DNA of 64,000 nucleotides. Origin: Prunella strophiata (taxonomy: Eukaryota > Chordata > Aves > Passeriformes > Prunellidae). The notes beneath the pieces are model-generated. The model was not told the DNA's origin and did not search any database. It worked only from the letters and a program-made list of their open reading frames with translations. Below are positions 26,770-38,600 of this stretch, one piece after another. Every line of letters starts with the position of its first letter. The stretch's first letter is position 1. The position numbers and the translations under genes are program-made. The DNA lies in NCBI GenBank assembly GCA_036583965.1, contig JAZBQD010000001.1, forward strand, positions 13,541,392 to 13,605,391, in the 5' to 3' direction.

Positions 26770-27820
26770 GGAAGTAGGTGGAACAAGAGACCCCCTTGGC
26801 TTAACTGTGAGCTTCTGAGTCTGCTGAAATGAGAACTGTGCCAGAGATGGAAAAGCAGAGAAATACCTGGTGAGGACTACAAGGGCATTCCCAGGCTGTG
26901 TAGAGATGCAGTCAGAAAAGCAGAAGCTCAGCTTAAATTGAAATTGACCAGAGATATTGAAAACTGCAAGAAAAATGTTCTTCAGGTATGGAAACAGGCA
27001 GAAACAGAGCACAACATTGCCTGTTAAACAGCAGAGATGAATTAGTCACCAACAATGTGAAAAGACAGAGATTCTCAGCACTTGGTTCACATCTCTCTTT
27101 GCTGGTGCTGTTGGGCCCCAGGCCCTGGGAACAAAAATCCAGGTTGATTGCAAACACAGACCCACTGTGACCCAAAGGAGTTGGTGTGGGAACTGTTACA
27201 GGGGCTTGACTCCTATGAATCAGTGGGCCCTGACAAAATCCACCTGAGGCTGATCAGAAAGCTGGTTCATGTTGTGGGGCTGCTCTCTGTCATCTCTGAG
27301 CAGTCATGGAGATTGGGGATGTTCCAGGAGACTGGAAGAAAGCTCATGACAACTCCATCTACAAGGAGAGCTGAAAGGAGGGGTCCAGGAAATTATAGAC
27401 CCATCAGTCTTAATTTTGTTTTGGGAAAGATATGGAATAAATTCTTCTGGGGCTATTACAAGTCAGATGAAGAACATGAGTGGGAAAAGTCAGCAGAGAT
27501 CCACCAAGGTCAGAATGTGCTTGACACAGCTGATTGCTTTCCATGAAAAAGCAATCCTGTTTGTTGATGTGGGGTGAGACATTGTCTACCTCAATTTCTC
27601 CAAGGCTTTGGATATGGGTTCCCACACCCTCCTGGTACAGAAATGGATTTGTTGGAGTCTAGACAAGGGATCTGTGCAGTGGGTGAGGAGCTGTCTGCCT
27701 GGTCATGTGTAAAGAGCTCCTGTCACAAGTGGGAACTCCCTGGGATCAATATTGGGCCAAGTGGTGACCTGGAAGATGGGATGAAGTGTACCCTGACAGA
27801 GTTTAGAGATGTTAATAGAA
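26770..27820 (+). mobile_element. CR1 LINE fragment with decayed reverse transcriptase
   Basis: Sense CR1 ORF2 remnant. At 27148-27546 an open frame holds reverse-transcriptase text: GPDKIHLRLIRKL, then a GNYRPISLN block (CR1 consensus GNYRPVSLT). After frameshifts, at about 27574-27640, comes IVYLNFSKALD-like text, where the family has VYLDFSKAFD. Upstream (26770-27150) is the linker after the endonuclease; downstream (27740-27815) matches the block around GPILFNIFIND. The usual catalytic YADD/FADD region and the 3' tail are not intact. Multiple stops and frameshifts: a dead, 5'- and 3'-incomplete copy. Confidence 0.88.
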
Positions 27821-28133
27821 TAATGTCAGAAGATACACGTAACCACTTTTGGAAATGGAGGCTGCCTTATGGAAAATAAAACCTAGAAAATTAAAATCTC
27901 TTGCTGCTAAAGAAACCTAAAGTATAACTTATTTTTGTTTGTTTTCAGCAAGAGGAATAACATAAGGGTAATGTGTTACTCTGAATGATCTTAAAGTAGC
28001 ATAAGGGTGACCTTAAAGTAACACAATCTATGAAGGTACAGAACTTTTTAAATGAAATAATAACACCATTAATGTGGTAGGAAAAAGTAAGTAATAGGAC
28101 CACTTCAGTCTGGTGGAATGTGTTCTTTTTCCA

Positions 28134-28153
28134 TTTTTTTTTTTTTTTTTTTT
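28134..28153. repeat. Poly-T run, 20 bases
   Basis: Uninterrupted T20 about 300 bp to the right of the CR1 remnant; no link to that element could be shown. Confidence 0.95.
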
Positions 28154-30932
28154 AAATTAATTTCTTCATTATCTTGGCAACATTTGGCCATAAAAATAAC
28201 TCTTGGCTGAAGTCAACATTGTAAAATGTTAGAGCAATGGGGTGTCTCCTTGCTTCCTGGCAGATTCTTTTTGAATTCCTGTTTGCTTCTAATAGTAACT
28301 ATCTGCATACAGGAGAAACCTTTGGGATTACTGTTAATATTCTTGTGAATCAAGACTGAATTGTCAGGATTTTGAATATTTCAAACCTTGCTCTTTTTTT
28401 GAGAAAATGAATAATCATGACAGGAAACAGAGTGCAAGAAGTTTGGTCAGTGGATTGGGTAGGTGGTCTGCCTTCTACTCAAAACAGGAATTATTTTTAT
28501 ACAGCTTTTTGACCTTTGGGATTTTATATCTGGAGTAGCAGTTTACAGCCATACTTGGATGAGGCAGTGATGTGGGGTATTATATCATGTTTTGTTTGTG
28601 TATCAAATGCCAACTTGATTTTCTATCAATTTTTAATTTTAAGCATGGTGCCAGGCTTATTTATAGGCAGAAGTTTGGATGCCATCTATGAACTAGCCTG
28701 AGCATTTCTAATAGAATATATGCTTGTCTCATATGATTTTGTCCAACCATGATATTAAAATAGGAAATATGAAATGTCTGTAGTATTCCAGATAAGAGAG
28801 GTGAAGCTACATTTCTATGACTTCATTTCTTTTCACTGAGTTTTTTCCAGGTCAGTGGAGGATATTGTGCTATTTGCAGTATCTTTTAAAAGGCACTGAT
28901 CTCTAAGTTGAGATGGAGGACCACTGCCACCTGGAAAATATTGGCAAGATTTGAACTGTTAATTGGTGTAGTGGTTCTGAAGAAAACTTGGAGCTTGCTA
29001 TTGAACTCTGTAGATTGACTCAACTCCACTCAATTTTATAGGAATTTTTCATAAATATTATGTATAAATCCATCTGTGTAAAACTAAGTAGCATAAAAAC
29101 TTTTTGTTGTTAACTTGTGAATGCTTGGGGGTGACACAGTTCTTAGTAGTGGCGTAGTTATTTGCTTAGATTCAAGGCAATCAGCATTTGGATTGGTTTT
29201 TTTAGACAGTTATGGCTTATACTAACTTATTTTAAGGAATATATATGCATGTAATCTGAAAAAAAATCTGAAGACAAAAGTCAGGATGGCTTTTTTCAAG
29301 GTCCATTCTATGCAGCTATACTTTCAGTAGAATTATTTTCTCCCATTCTGTATCAAGCTTTTAAATGAAAATACTCCAATCATTTGTGCAGTGGGAGAGA
29401 TTACTGTGCCTGTTACTCACGTTATCTCTTGGACTCTATTCACCTATAATTCTGTGAATCATTTTTGTCAAAAAGACTTGAAGTGGATCATTCTGACATG
29501 TGCTATTACTGGAAACTAAAGGGGAAAATTTCTTTACATGAAGGAAAAGTAGAAGGCTCTTTATTCGTCAGTGCTTTTCTTTGGACTTAATATTTAGAAC
29601 CATGAGGAGGAAGAAAACTTTGCTTTAGTGCCTCTAATTCACAGTGCTGGTATCTGGCAACTGCTTAGTTTTAACCAACACAAAAAATGGTGCCATGTTG
29701 TAATTACTTGAATGACTTGCATTATAGTATACAAAATTAATGCAACTGTTATGATGGAGACCATGGGTGCACGGGAGTTTTATTTTTTGCTAGTATGTGG
29801 TATGTGAGTGCTTTGTAAGGTGAATGAATAATGGATATGAATAGTCAGAGGCTGTTGATGTAGTTGAGTAATAGAAAAAAGGGCTATTATTAAAGATGCA
29901 TGAGATTTTTTTGAAGACCTTTATCACAAATATGCACAAATAGAATTTTTTCTTTTCTTGTGAAGTTCATTGCTGTTTAAGTAGGGTTCCTCACTATGTA
30001 GTGTGGCCAGAAGTTACTATCTTTTAAGTAAATGCTTATATCAGAGAAAGAAAACTAGGCTTTCCTACTGAGCAAGTGATTATAAGTGAAATTTTCCATG
30101 CAGCAATTTCCAGCTGATGTGTGCTGCATTGATCCCATATAATACAGCCTGATACAGGCAGAATTGGATTTGAATTTCTACACTTGAGTGGGTGTGATTA
30201 ACCTCAGTAAGGTGAACTAGAGTATTACCATTTAGTTCTTCCTGTGGAGCAAGTTGGCAATCTTGGGGAATTACTGGTTGTACACAAATCAGCATAAAAC
30301 AGTTCTTGTGCTGCTTGCATTCAGGAGAACTGGCCACATTATGTCTATTAAATAATTCTCTGGTTGCTGTGCTGGTCAGACTATAGCTGGAGAATTAGGT
30401 ACCATTTTGAGGTGCAGATGACTTGGAAAAGTTCTAGAAGAAGGTAGTCTAGAAAATCACTGATGAGGGTTGCTAGATTAAATTGCTTTATTCAGAGAAT
30501 AAAAGGCTGAATGTAGATGATTGTAAAAGATGAGCAGAAAGAGGAAGAATTTTACCTGATTTCCAGGTCTATGTTCAGGAAATATGTGTAAGTAAGAAAA
30601 AAATGGTGAATTAGACATTTAGAAATGCTTTCTACTACTAAGTCATTACTAAAATAGATTGCCTAGGAAGATTGTAGACTTCTGTCATTGGAATTATTAA
30701 AATCAGATTAGACAAATAACTGAAAAATATTTCATTATAATCTGAATTATAATAATATAGTTGGGATAGGTGTTAGGGCATGTTGTAACTGAAATGGCAA
30801 TTTATGGGGTTTTTTTTAAAAAAAAAGTCAAGTACCACTGTGATGAGATAGAAGAAAATTCTTGAGTAGTTTATGCAGTATTTTCACATTTTATTTTAAA
30901 ATAGAATAAATTAGTACTAGTATTATAGTAGT

Positions 30933-30965
30933 AGTAGTATTATAGTTTAATATTATAATACTACT
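30933..30965. repeat. AT-rich 12-bp inverted repeat
   Basis: The left arm agtagtattata (30933-30944) is exactly complementary to the right arm 30954-30965, with a 9-base loop. It sits in a short tagtag/tattat simple-sequence patch. Confidence 0.85.
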
Positions 30966-33900
30966 TTTATCTTCTGCATCTGGTTTGTTTACCAGGTCTT
31001 TGTAAAACTGTGCCCACATTTTAAGTAACTTTGTGGATTCCCTCAGAGTCACACATTCAGATATCCTATTCTAAACAACCTGTCCTGGTCTGTGTTCTGT
31101 GAGTTTATATAATGTTGTGCAGCCTAAGCAAGGGAACAGATTTCATTTATGTAAGTGAAAATACATTGCATAAATAAGATGCCATATAAGTTTGGACTTT
31201 GAAAGCAACATCTACTCCTATGCAGAATCCTTTGTTTTGGGGACTATTGCAAAGATGTTCAACTTTTTTCAGAAACAGAAGACCTGCCAGAGTAAACCTT
31301 AAATTAATATTTTGCAACAAGCAGAGTTTATATTCCAGCTAATTTAGTTTTTCTTTTCTTAACACTTCTTGAAATACAGGATGTCTCCTCATGGGGAAAA
31401 ATTGCTTATGTGTTCTAATCTTGATTTTACTTTTCTGGGATTTTTGGATTGTTTTGGAGCATGGTTTTATTTAAAATAATTTAGAAAGATGGACTCAGGA
31501 TGAACTGAGTTAATCACTAGGGTTTTCACTTGGCAACAGAAACTGCTACTTTGTCAATGAATAAATGGAAACCTATTTAAGAGCAGGCCTGTGATTACTT
31601 GGCATATGAGAAATTGTCGTGAATGTCCTTTGTGTTTCTAAATATAACTTCTTCTATTGCTGCAAAGCAGTATGTAACAAGTAGTGGGGTGTGATTGGCA
31701 TATGCAAATATTTCCTTAATGTATTGAATATTTATTCCTCTTGATAAGTCATTGAAGAAAAATTAGAGCTACAGTATGTTCTGTATGTGATACATTTTTC
31801 ATACGTGAAAAAAAAATAACCAGCAGCAAGTTATACAATAAATGTAAAAACACAGGAGAATCAAATGCAAATTCTTTGAATTTTTGTTAGGTGCTAGTCA
31901 ATGCTTTATGCCTTTGTGGGTTTTTCAGAACATACTGTTCTTCAGATATTCCTTTAAAAAAATACTGAAAAACCTTCTTAGTCTGTCACTCAATATTGTG
32001 GTATGAGAAATGGCCTCTTGATCACTTCTGCATTTCTTTCTCAGTGATTCAGGCTTGTACTGTCAGATGGTCTGAATTTTTTTCCCTTTCTTTATTAATA
32101 TATTCAACTGATCTCAGATCTGTGCAGTCTTTTCCCTGCTGTAAAAGTTAGGCACATGGTCTCAACTAAAAAGGTTGCTAGTACTTCTATTTATGAAGAA
32201 CTTGATGTTGTAACTTTGAAGCAGTTATTGATTTTTATTTCTTTTTAATAAAACATATTTCATAAAAGATGAAAAGGAGATGGAGCAAAATTTTTCAGCA
32301 ATGGAGAGAATAGCTCTTGACTGACACACCAGTACTGATACTGTGATGGATCCATGAAGCAAAAATTCTCTATATTGTATATTCAGATACATCTGAAGTA
32401 GTAATTGCAAAGTAATCCAACATTTCTTAAAATTATCAGTAGAAGTGTGGCACTAAGTAATATAGGCATAAATGACTTTTTTATAACTCTTTATTTAATA
32501 GTGAATATTTGTAATATTATAAATGTAGCTTGTGCTTTGTTTCTCCTAAAGCACCAATATTATAAATCAGACCTCTGTCCATCTACCAGCAGTTTTATGG
32601 ATCTTCATATTCTGCTGATGACAGAAAAGAGCCAATGACTTTTCTGGTTTAAATTAGTGCCCCTCTCTAAAAGATTTGGTGATATTATTTTTTGCAGGAA
32701 GATGCAGGAGATGACAAGACTGCGTTTTTCACAGCTCTATAAATATTACAGCAGGAAGGGCCATTTTAATAACCTGCTCTGACGTCTTCTGTATTGCAGG
32801 CAGAGACTTCATCTGACTACTCCTTCACTTTGGACCAATAATTTCTGACTGAACTAGAATGTACTTTTTTCCTTGAAATGCATCAGTCTTGGTTTAAAGT
32901 CTCTGAAGTGGTCAATATTGCCACTGTACATTCTTTATTTGCCATTATTTTATAGCAGTGGTAATATTGCAGGTGAATGTAGACATCCCTTTGGTTGTCC
33001 CTGTGTTGGCTTTAGCCCTTGCATTTCTGGTGTGTCTGTCTGCTGAGTGAAACCCTGTAGTGTCACACATATTTCTTGGAATCTATTACTGACTGATTAC
33101 CTTGGTGAGTGACTGGTCTGTCACTGGTGCTTCTGAATGTTTTTAAATGTGCAGCATCCTGATGTTATTTGGTAGATCTGTTTTACAGTATATTGAGATG
33201 GGAAATGTTCTCTTGGCATGCACCCTCTAATTCTTTATGGGCTTTGATTATAACCCTGCCAACTAGGAAAAAAATATTGTTGAAAATATTATGAAAGCTG
33301 ATGTGCAATTTCAAATGATAGTGCACAGCATTAGCTGCTCCCCTGTGTGTTCTGTTTAGGAGGTTGGAGTCTGGGTGTGATTAACCTGTGGTACCTGGGC
33401 AGGCCACACAAATTGTTCTGGCTTCCTCTCACTGAGGCTTTCTCAGTGGTGAGCAAGGGAGTGGGGTGCAATGCAGGCACCTCTGTGACTCATGAGTGCA
33501 TAGTCAGGGTGACTCATCTGGATTGTGGTTATTTGACAGAATCACTGGTAGCCACAGAGGAAAACTGCTGATGAATACCTGGCTTTATATGAAAGAGAAT
33601 ATTGCCCTTGATTGGGCAAGGGGTTACCTGAAAGTGGTACTGCTTACCTTTGTGAGTTATGGGACTTGGTATTTGATAACACTTGGAAGGGAAAATAATT
33701 CAGAAAAATTCTTGGTGTGACTCAAGAAACTTACAGTAATTTCCATCTGTCTTGCTATGTATTTATTTTAAATAGAACAAGCCCATTATCTTTCCATTTT
33801 CTACAAACATTATTGCAAAGTAATGCTGTGCTCTTATTTATTTACTTTTTTTCCCAACAAAGTGAAATGGCTGTTTCAAAGGCTATCTACTCTTCCAAAA

Positions 33901-35549
33901 GAAACTACTTATCAAAAAATTACCATCCTAGGAGACAAGGGAAATTGTTTGTACTTGACTAGTACCACAGGGCTGATCTAATGAAAACAACTCTTGTAAG
34001 TCACCTCCATTGCACGATACAACTTCTAAGAAGGCAATGGTCATGACTGCAAATGAGTACTTGTAATATTCCACTGTTCTTCCAGAAAAATATGAGTTCT
34101 GTGGATAGCTAAATAAGACTTTACTTCTGTAAATAAATCATATAACAGCACTGAAATGATTTGGATTGGAATATTAGGTGTTACTGCCTTTTATTAAAAA
34201 AAAAAGAGCACACAAAACAGATGAAAGCTTTTTTTATTTAGTGATACTTATTCTTAATGATTTTCTTTCTACAATATAGTGAAAGAAATGAGTGTTTCTG
34301 AGGATGTTTTTATATTTGTTGTTATTTGTTATTAAAGAGTGAGATGGTCTGTTTCCCCAGTGGAGTAAGGCCACTGGAGATGTGTGTTAAGGCCTGAACA
34401 TAATCATAAAGGATGCAGAAAGCAGAATGGATTAGTGAAGATACAATGTGCTGAAAATACCAGGCTCTTTCAGAAAGCTTTTATGTTAATAGATTATTGA
34501 ATTTCATCTACTGTTTTATCACTGCATAGATTAATACAAAGTAATAAATATGAATGGATGAAAACGGTTCTCTACATAAAAGGAATTTCTATATGTGATG
34601 AATATTGAGCTATTAACACTCAAAAAAAGTCACAGCAGATATTTCTGTTTCAAATGTCATAATAGTCGTTGTTGAAAGAGCAAATAAAATCTTAAATGGG
34701 AATAGAGAATAAAATGGAAATAGTATTGCTACTGTAATAATATGCTACTGTACAGATTCATGGTTCACTTGCATCTTGAATACAATATGCTGATCTCTGT
34801 TGCACCTCAGCAGGCTCTAGGAGAATACAAAAATTTATTAAAGGCAGTGAGCAAGGAATTCTCAGGTTGGAAAAGGGGCAGAGAAGGGAAAGAAGGGAAA
34901 TAAAACACAGATCATTACATTTTGAGTGGTATAAAGCATGAACCCAGAGGCACAGCTGTGGACTGAAAGTGTCCCTGAGCTGCAAGTCATTGAAGGTGGT
35001 GTGATGCTGTGTGGAGAATCTGCAGGGATTTGCTCCTTCCTGGGAATCACTGGAGACCACTGTGCAGAGACAGGGTACTGAGTAGGAATAACAGAGCAGC
35101 AGGCTGACAGATGTGCTTATTCAAATTTATATCTTAATTTGTCTTGATCTAGGAGAGTTTTCGTATGGCTGGTGTTGTCTAATTTCAGAAGTAAGTAAAT
35201 TGTAAGGCAATGGCAAAGCAAATAAGCAAAGCAAACCAAAATACTCTTAAAAAAAAAAACCCCTTACATTGGCTTGGATCCATTTTGTGTAAAGGATAAT
35301 TTAAATTATTTGGTACTGATCTAGAAAAATACAAGTGAATGCCTGGGGGAAGAAAGCAAATCAATGAGATTAGAACAATCAGAATTCGAGTTTCTATAAG
35401 CACAAATAGTGTGATGAGAAATGTGAAAAGAGACTTGACTGTTTTCCCTACCCCCAATTTTCTTTCCATCAAGAAAGATTCTATTGGCATGTCGATGATT
35501 CATGTTCTGTTGTCTCTGGTTTATTACAGCCCTGTTTTTCTTCTTGTAG

Positions 35550-35633
35550 GTTAACAGAACCTTCTGGATATTTAACAGATGGACCTATAAATTATAAATA
35601 TAAAACAAAATGCACATGGTTAATTGAAGGATA
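35550..35633 (+). CDS. ATRNL1: ATRNL1 exon 2: start of CUB domain
   Basis: The acceptor is ttcttgtag and the donor is gtaagta. The first base completes a codon begun in exon 1; the reading is then LTEPSGYLTDGPINYKYKTK followed by CTWLIEGY, and the last two bases (TA) start a Tyr codon finished in exon 3. This is the first beta strands of the extracellular CUB domain, including the first CUB cysteine (KC-TW). Third positions are almost all A or T: 2 of 27 complete codons end in G or C. Exon 1, with signal peptide and first EGF module, must lie more than 35 kb upstream. Confidence 0.95.
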
Positions 35634-38600
35634 GTAAGTATCTATTTTCTTAGCTTAAGTTTTCTAAACAGTTTGGTACTATGTATTCTAGAGAGCAAAA
35701 GAACTCCTGACCTGGAGACTGCATGAAGATATAATGTGAACAGTTTTGTGATTTGTTAGTTTGCTTTGGTTTAGTTTAAATATTATATAGAATTTTTTTT
35801 TTAAAAAAAGGTATTAGGATTTTCAGGAATGCTTAGAGTTGGCCAAATTCCATTCCCATTTCAAATTCTTGGCAAAAATTAGGCTGACATCGGTATTTGG
35901 CCGGTGCTGCAGGCCCTCAAAACCCTGTGATAAATTTGTTGCATATTTGAGTACCTTTATGTAAGTTCCAAAAGTAGTCACAGAATCCCTTTATTTAACT
36001 CATTACGTGACTTATCTTATTTAACTCATATCACTGATAAATCAGCAATGGCCTCAAGTACAGAATGCTTATTCAGCTATGTGTTTCTCAAAAGTTAGTG
36101 CTTCTATAAAGTATTTTCTTCTGCATTCTGCAGCTCCTCATGTACTCAGTTTTGAAATAGTTTTATGCCTACAGTTTAGGTTCCTCATGCCTGTTGCTAA
36201 TTTTCCAGTTTATGCAGCACAGAAACACAGACACGCTTGAAGAAATAATGAGACACATAAATTAGTTTGGCTAAGTGTTAATGGCACAAACTGGTTACAT
36301 TTCAGGAGGATTCCACCCCCCCCCCCCCCCCCCCCCCCCAGGATATGGGCTAGCATTTTGCTGACTCTAGTTCACAATTCTAGAATAAAATTAACTCCTT
36401 CTGGTTATTTCTATGTTGTCATAATCTCAATTAGCTTGGATATCTGCTCCACTGCTGCAGTTCAGGGAATGATGTGTCTGATCTGACTTTGGCCTGCTTA
36501 TATGCAAACTGTAATTTAAACAAAGCAGCAGTGAAGTTATGGGTGTTTGCAAAATCATTTAAATTGAATCTTTATTATCTAGGAGACCAAGCTATAGCTG
36601 AATATGTGTCTGACCTAGCTAGACTGCTCTTTTTGCTCAAGCAGGCTAGCTCAGGAATATTTGCACTGCACTGCACTAACATGGAAGCACACCTCAGCAC
36701 CCCAGGCAAACTCTGCTTTGAAGCTCTTCCCCCCTCCATTCCTCCTGCTCTCAGGAGATGGCAGAGTGGGAAGCTGGAGGAATCAATGTGCTGCACAGTC
36801 TGGGGAGGAGAAAAGCAACCAAATGTCCAAATGTCAGCACACAAGGAAGTCACAAATGTGTATAATACTCTGTCTTAACAAATGAACAAAGAGCCCTCTC
36901 CAAAGGATCTGTCACAAAACCCCACGTGTTTTCCAAAGTGACAAATTGCACCCAAGCCTGTCAGTAGCAAGGAGAACTATAAGAAAATAATAATTGTGTT
37001 TCATGGAATGTATATATATGTCTGTCTGGTAATTCTGTGATATGTGAAAATTCCCCTTTCAGTAAGTTTACAGATCCTTTTGGACCTCAGGCAAAATCTA
37101 GTCACATTTCCCACATGTTGGCAGAGGGGAGGAGGCAGGCACTTGCACTAATATTGGTTGCAATTTTAGATTTAAGATATTTATTTTCAATAATTAGTGT
37201 AATACTGGGAAGAGGATGTGTAGGTGCTTTTATCTTGAAAGATTCTTTAAAGTTCATAGTCCTGACATTGTAAAGTAAATTTAGTGTATTAAAATGAGAT
37301 GTTTTAATTGCTCTATAATTTGTGGCTCTGAACACTGATAAAATCTGGTGAAGTTATACTTCTCATTAACTTTAGGGAATTATTAGCTGTGGACTGAATA
37401 TGTTATTTTTAAATTTTCTAAGATAAAGGGAAATATTTGCTTGCCCTGGCTTTTGTTATTTAAGACTTTGAAATTTTTAATTACTACTTAAAATGTTTTA
37501 ACAGAGTTATGTTGGCATGATCAATTCTACTGTGAGTTCTTGATCTTATGCTCTCAGTAATTCTGTAAATGTGTTACATCAAGTGTTCTTTTTTTTTTCA
37601 GCCCAAATGCGATACTAAGATTAAGATTTAATCACTTTGCCACAGAATGTAGCTGGGACCATATGTATGTATATGATGGAGATTCTATATATGCACCTTT
37701 AATAGCTGTGTTTAGGTGAGTGTATTTACTAATCTTCCTGTCCACATGGTCATGTATGGACATTTTCAGTTACTGGGGAAAAAAGTAACATTAGAGGCGT
37801 TAATATGTTAACTAGATTGCTTTCTTATCTTAATATTATGGGAACATGTATGTAAAGTTGTATTAGAATGCATTCCAAAATACTTACAGTTTTGATTAGA
37901 TAATCATAGCAGAAATCCATTATTTGGATACTTACTGCTGGCATTGCATTAAATGTTAATGCTTATACACACTTTCCTGGAAACTCCCGACTTACCTTGT
38001 GGCATACATGGACAAGTTTTATGTACCTTGTATACCTTTTATTAAAAAAAAATAAAATTATGAGTCATCTTGTTTATATAGTTAACCATCAGAATACTGA
38101 ACTCCCTCTTTCCTTTTATTTTTTTTTCTTCTAAATATGCCAAAGATTGCTTAAAAAGATTTTTCTCCTTCCCTTTTTCAGTGGTCTAATAGTCCCTGAA
38201 GTGCGTGGAAATGAAACTGTTCCTGAAGTGGTGACTACATCTGGCTATGCATTGCTGCACTTCTTTAGTGATGCTGCTTATAACCTAACAGGATTTAACA
38301 TTTTTTATTCGTGAGTATTTTTTTTACTAAGTAATCACCTTTGTTTTTTTCAATAGCATAAGAGTCATACTCAATGCTAAGTGTCTAAAACCAGGGGGCT
38401 GGGCTTGGAAGAATTATTAAGGTATGAGATTAGGCAAAAAGACTCCTAGAGACAGAGTATGGTATTTTTGAGTGAAGTCACATGGCCATTCCCAGAGTAT
38501 GTTTTTCCTGTGCCATATGGAACTAGAATGTATCCCCTCCAGTGTTTATCCAACACATATAGTTGTCATATGGACTAGAAGGGAGATTATATCTGCTGTC

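Larger units (their letters stand above)
27821..35549 (+). other. ATRNL1 intron 1, last part before exon 2
   Basis: No exon or RNA gene recognised. Holds a T20 run (28134-28153) and a 12-bp perfect inverted repeat (30933-30965). 33340-33720 and 34760-35090 are locally richer in GC and might be old repeats, unidentified. A pyrimidine-rich tract ends in the exon 2 acceptor at 35548-35549. Confidence 0.6.

Noticed and set aside
27148..27546. 132-codon open frame as a host gene
   Set aside because: It is the CR1 reverse-transcriptase remnant (GNYRPISLN block), out of frame with flanking CR1 parts.
36474..36885. Overlapping open frames in intron 2 as an extra exon
   Set aside because: No homology to ATRNL1; exon 2 joins exon 3 in perfect phase without it.
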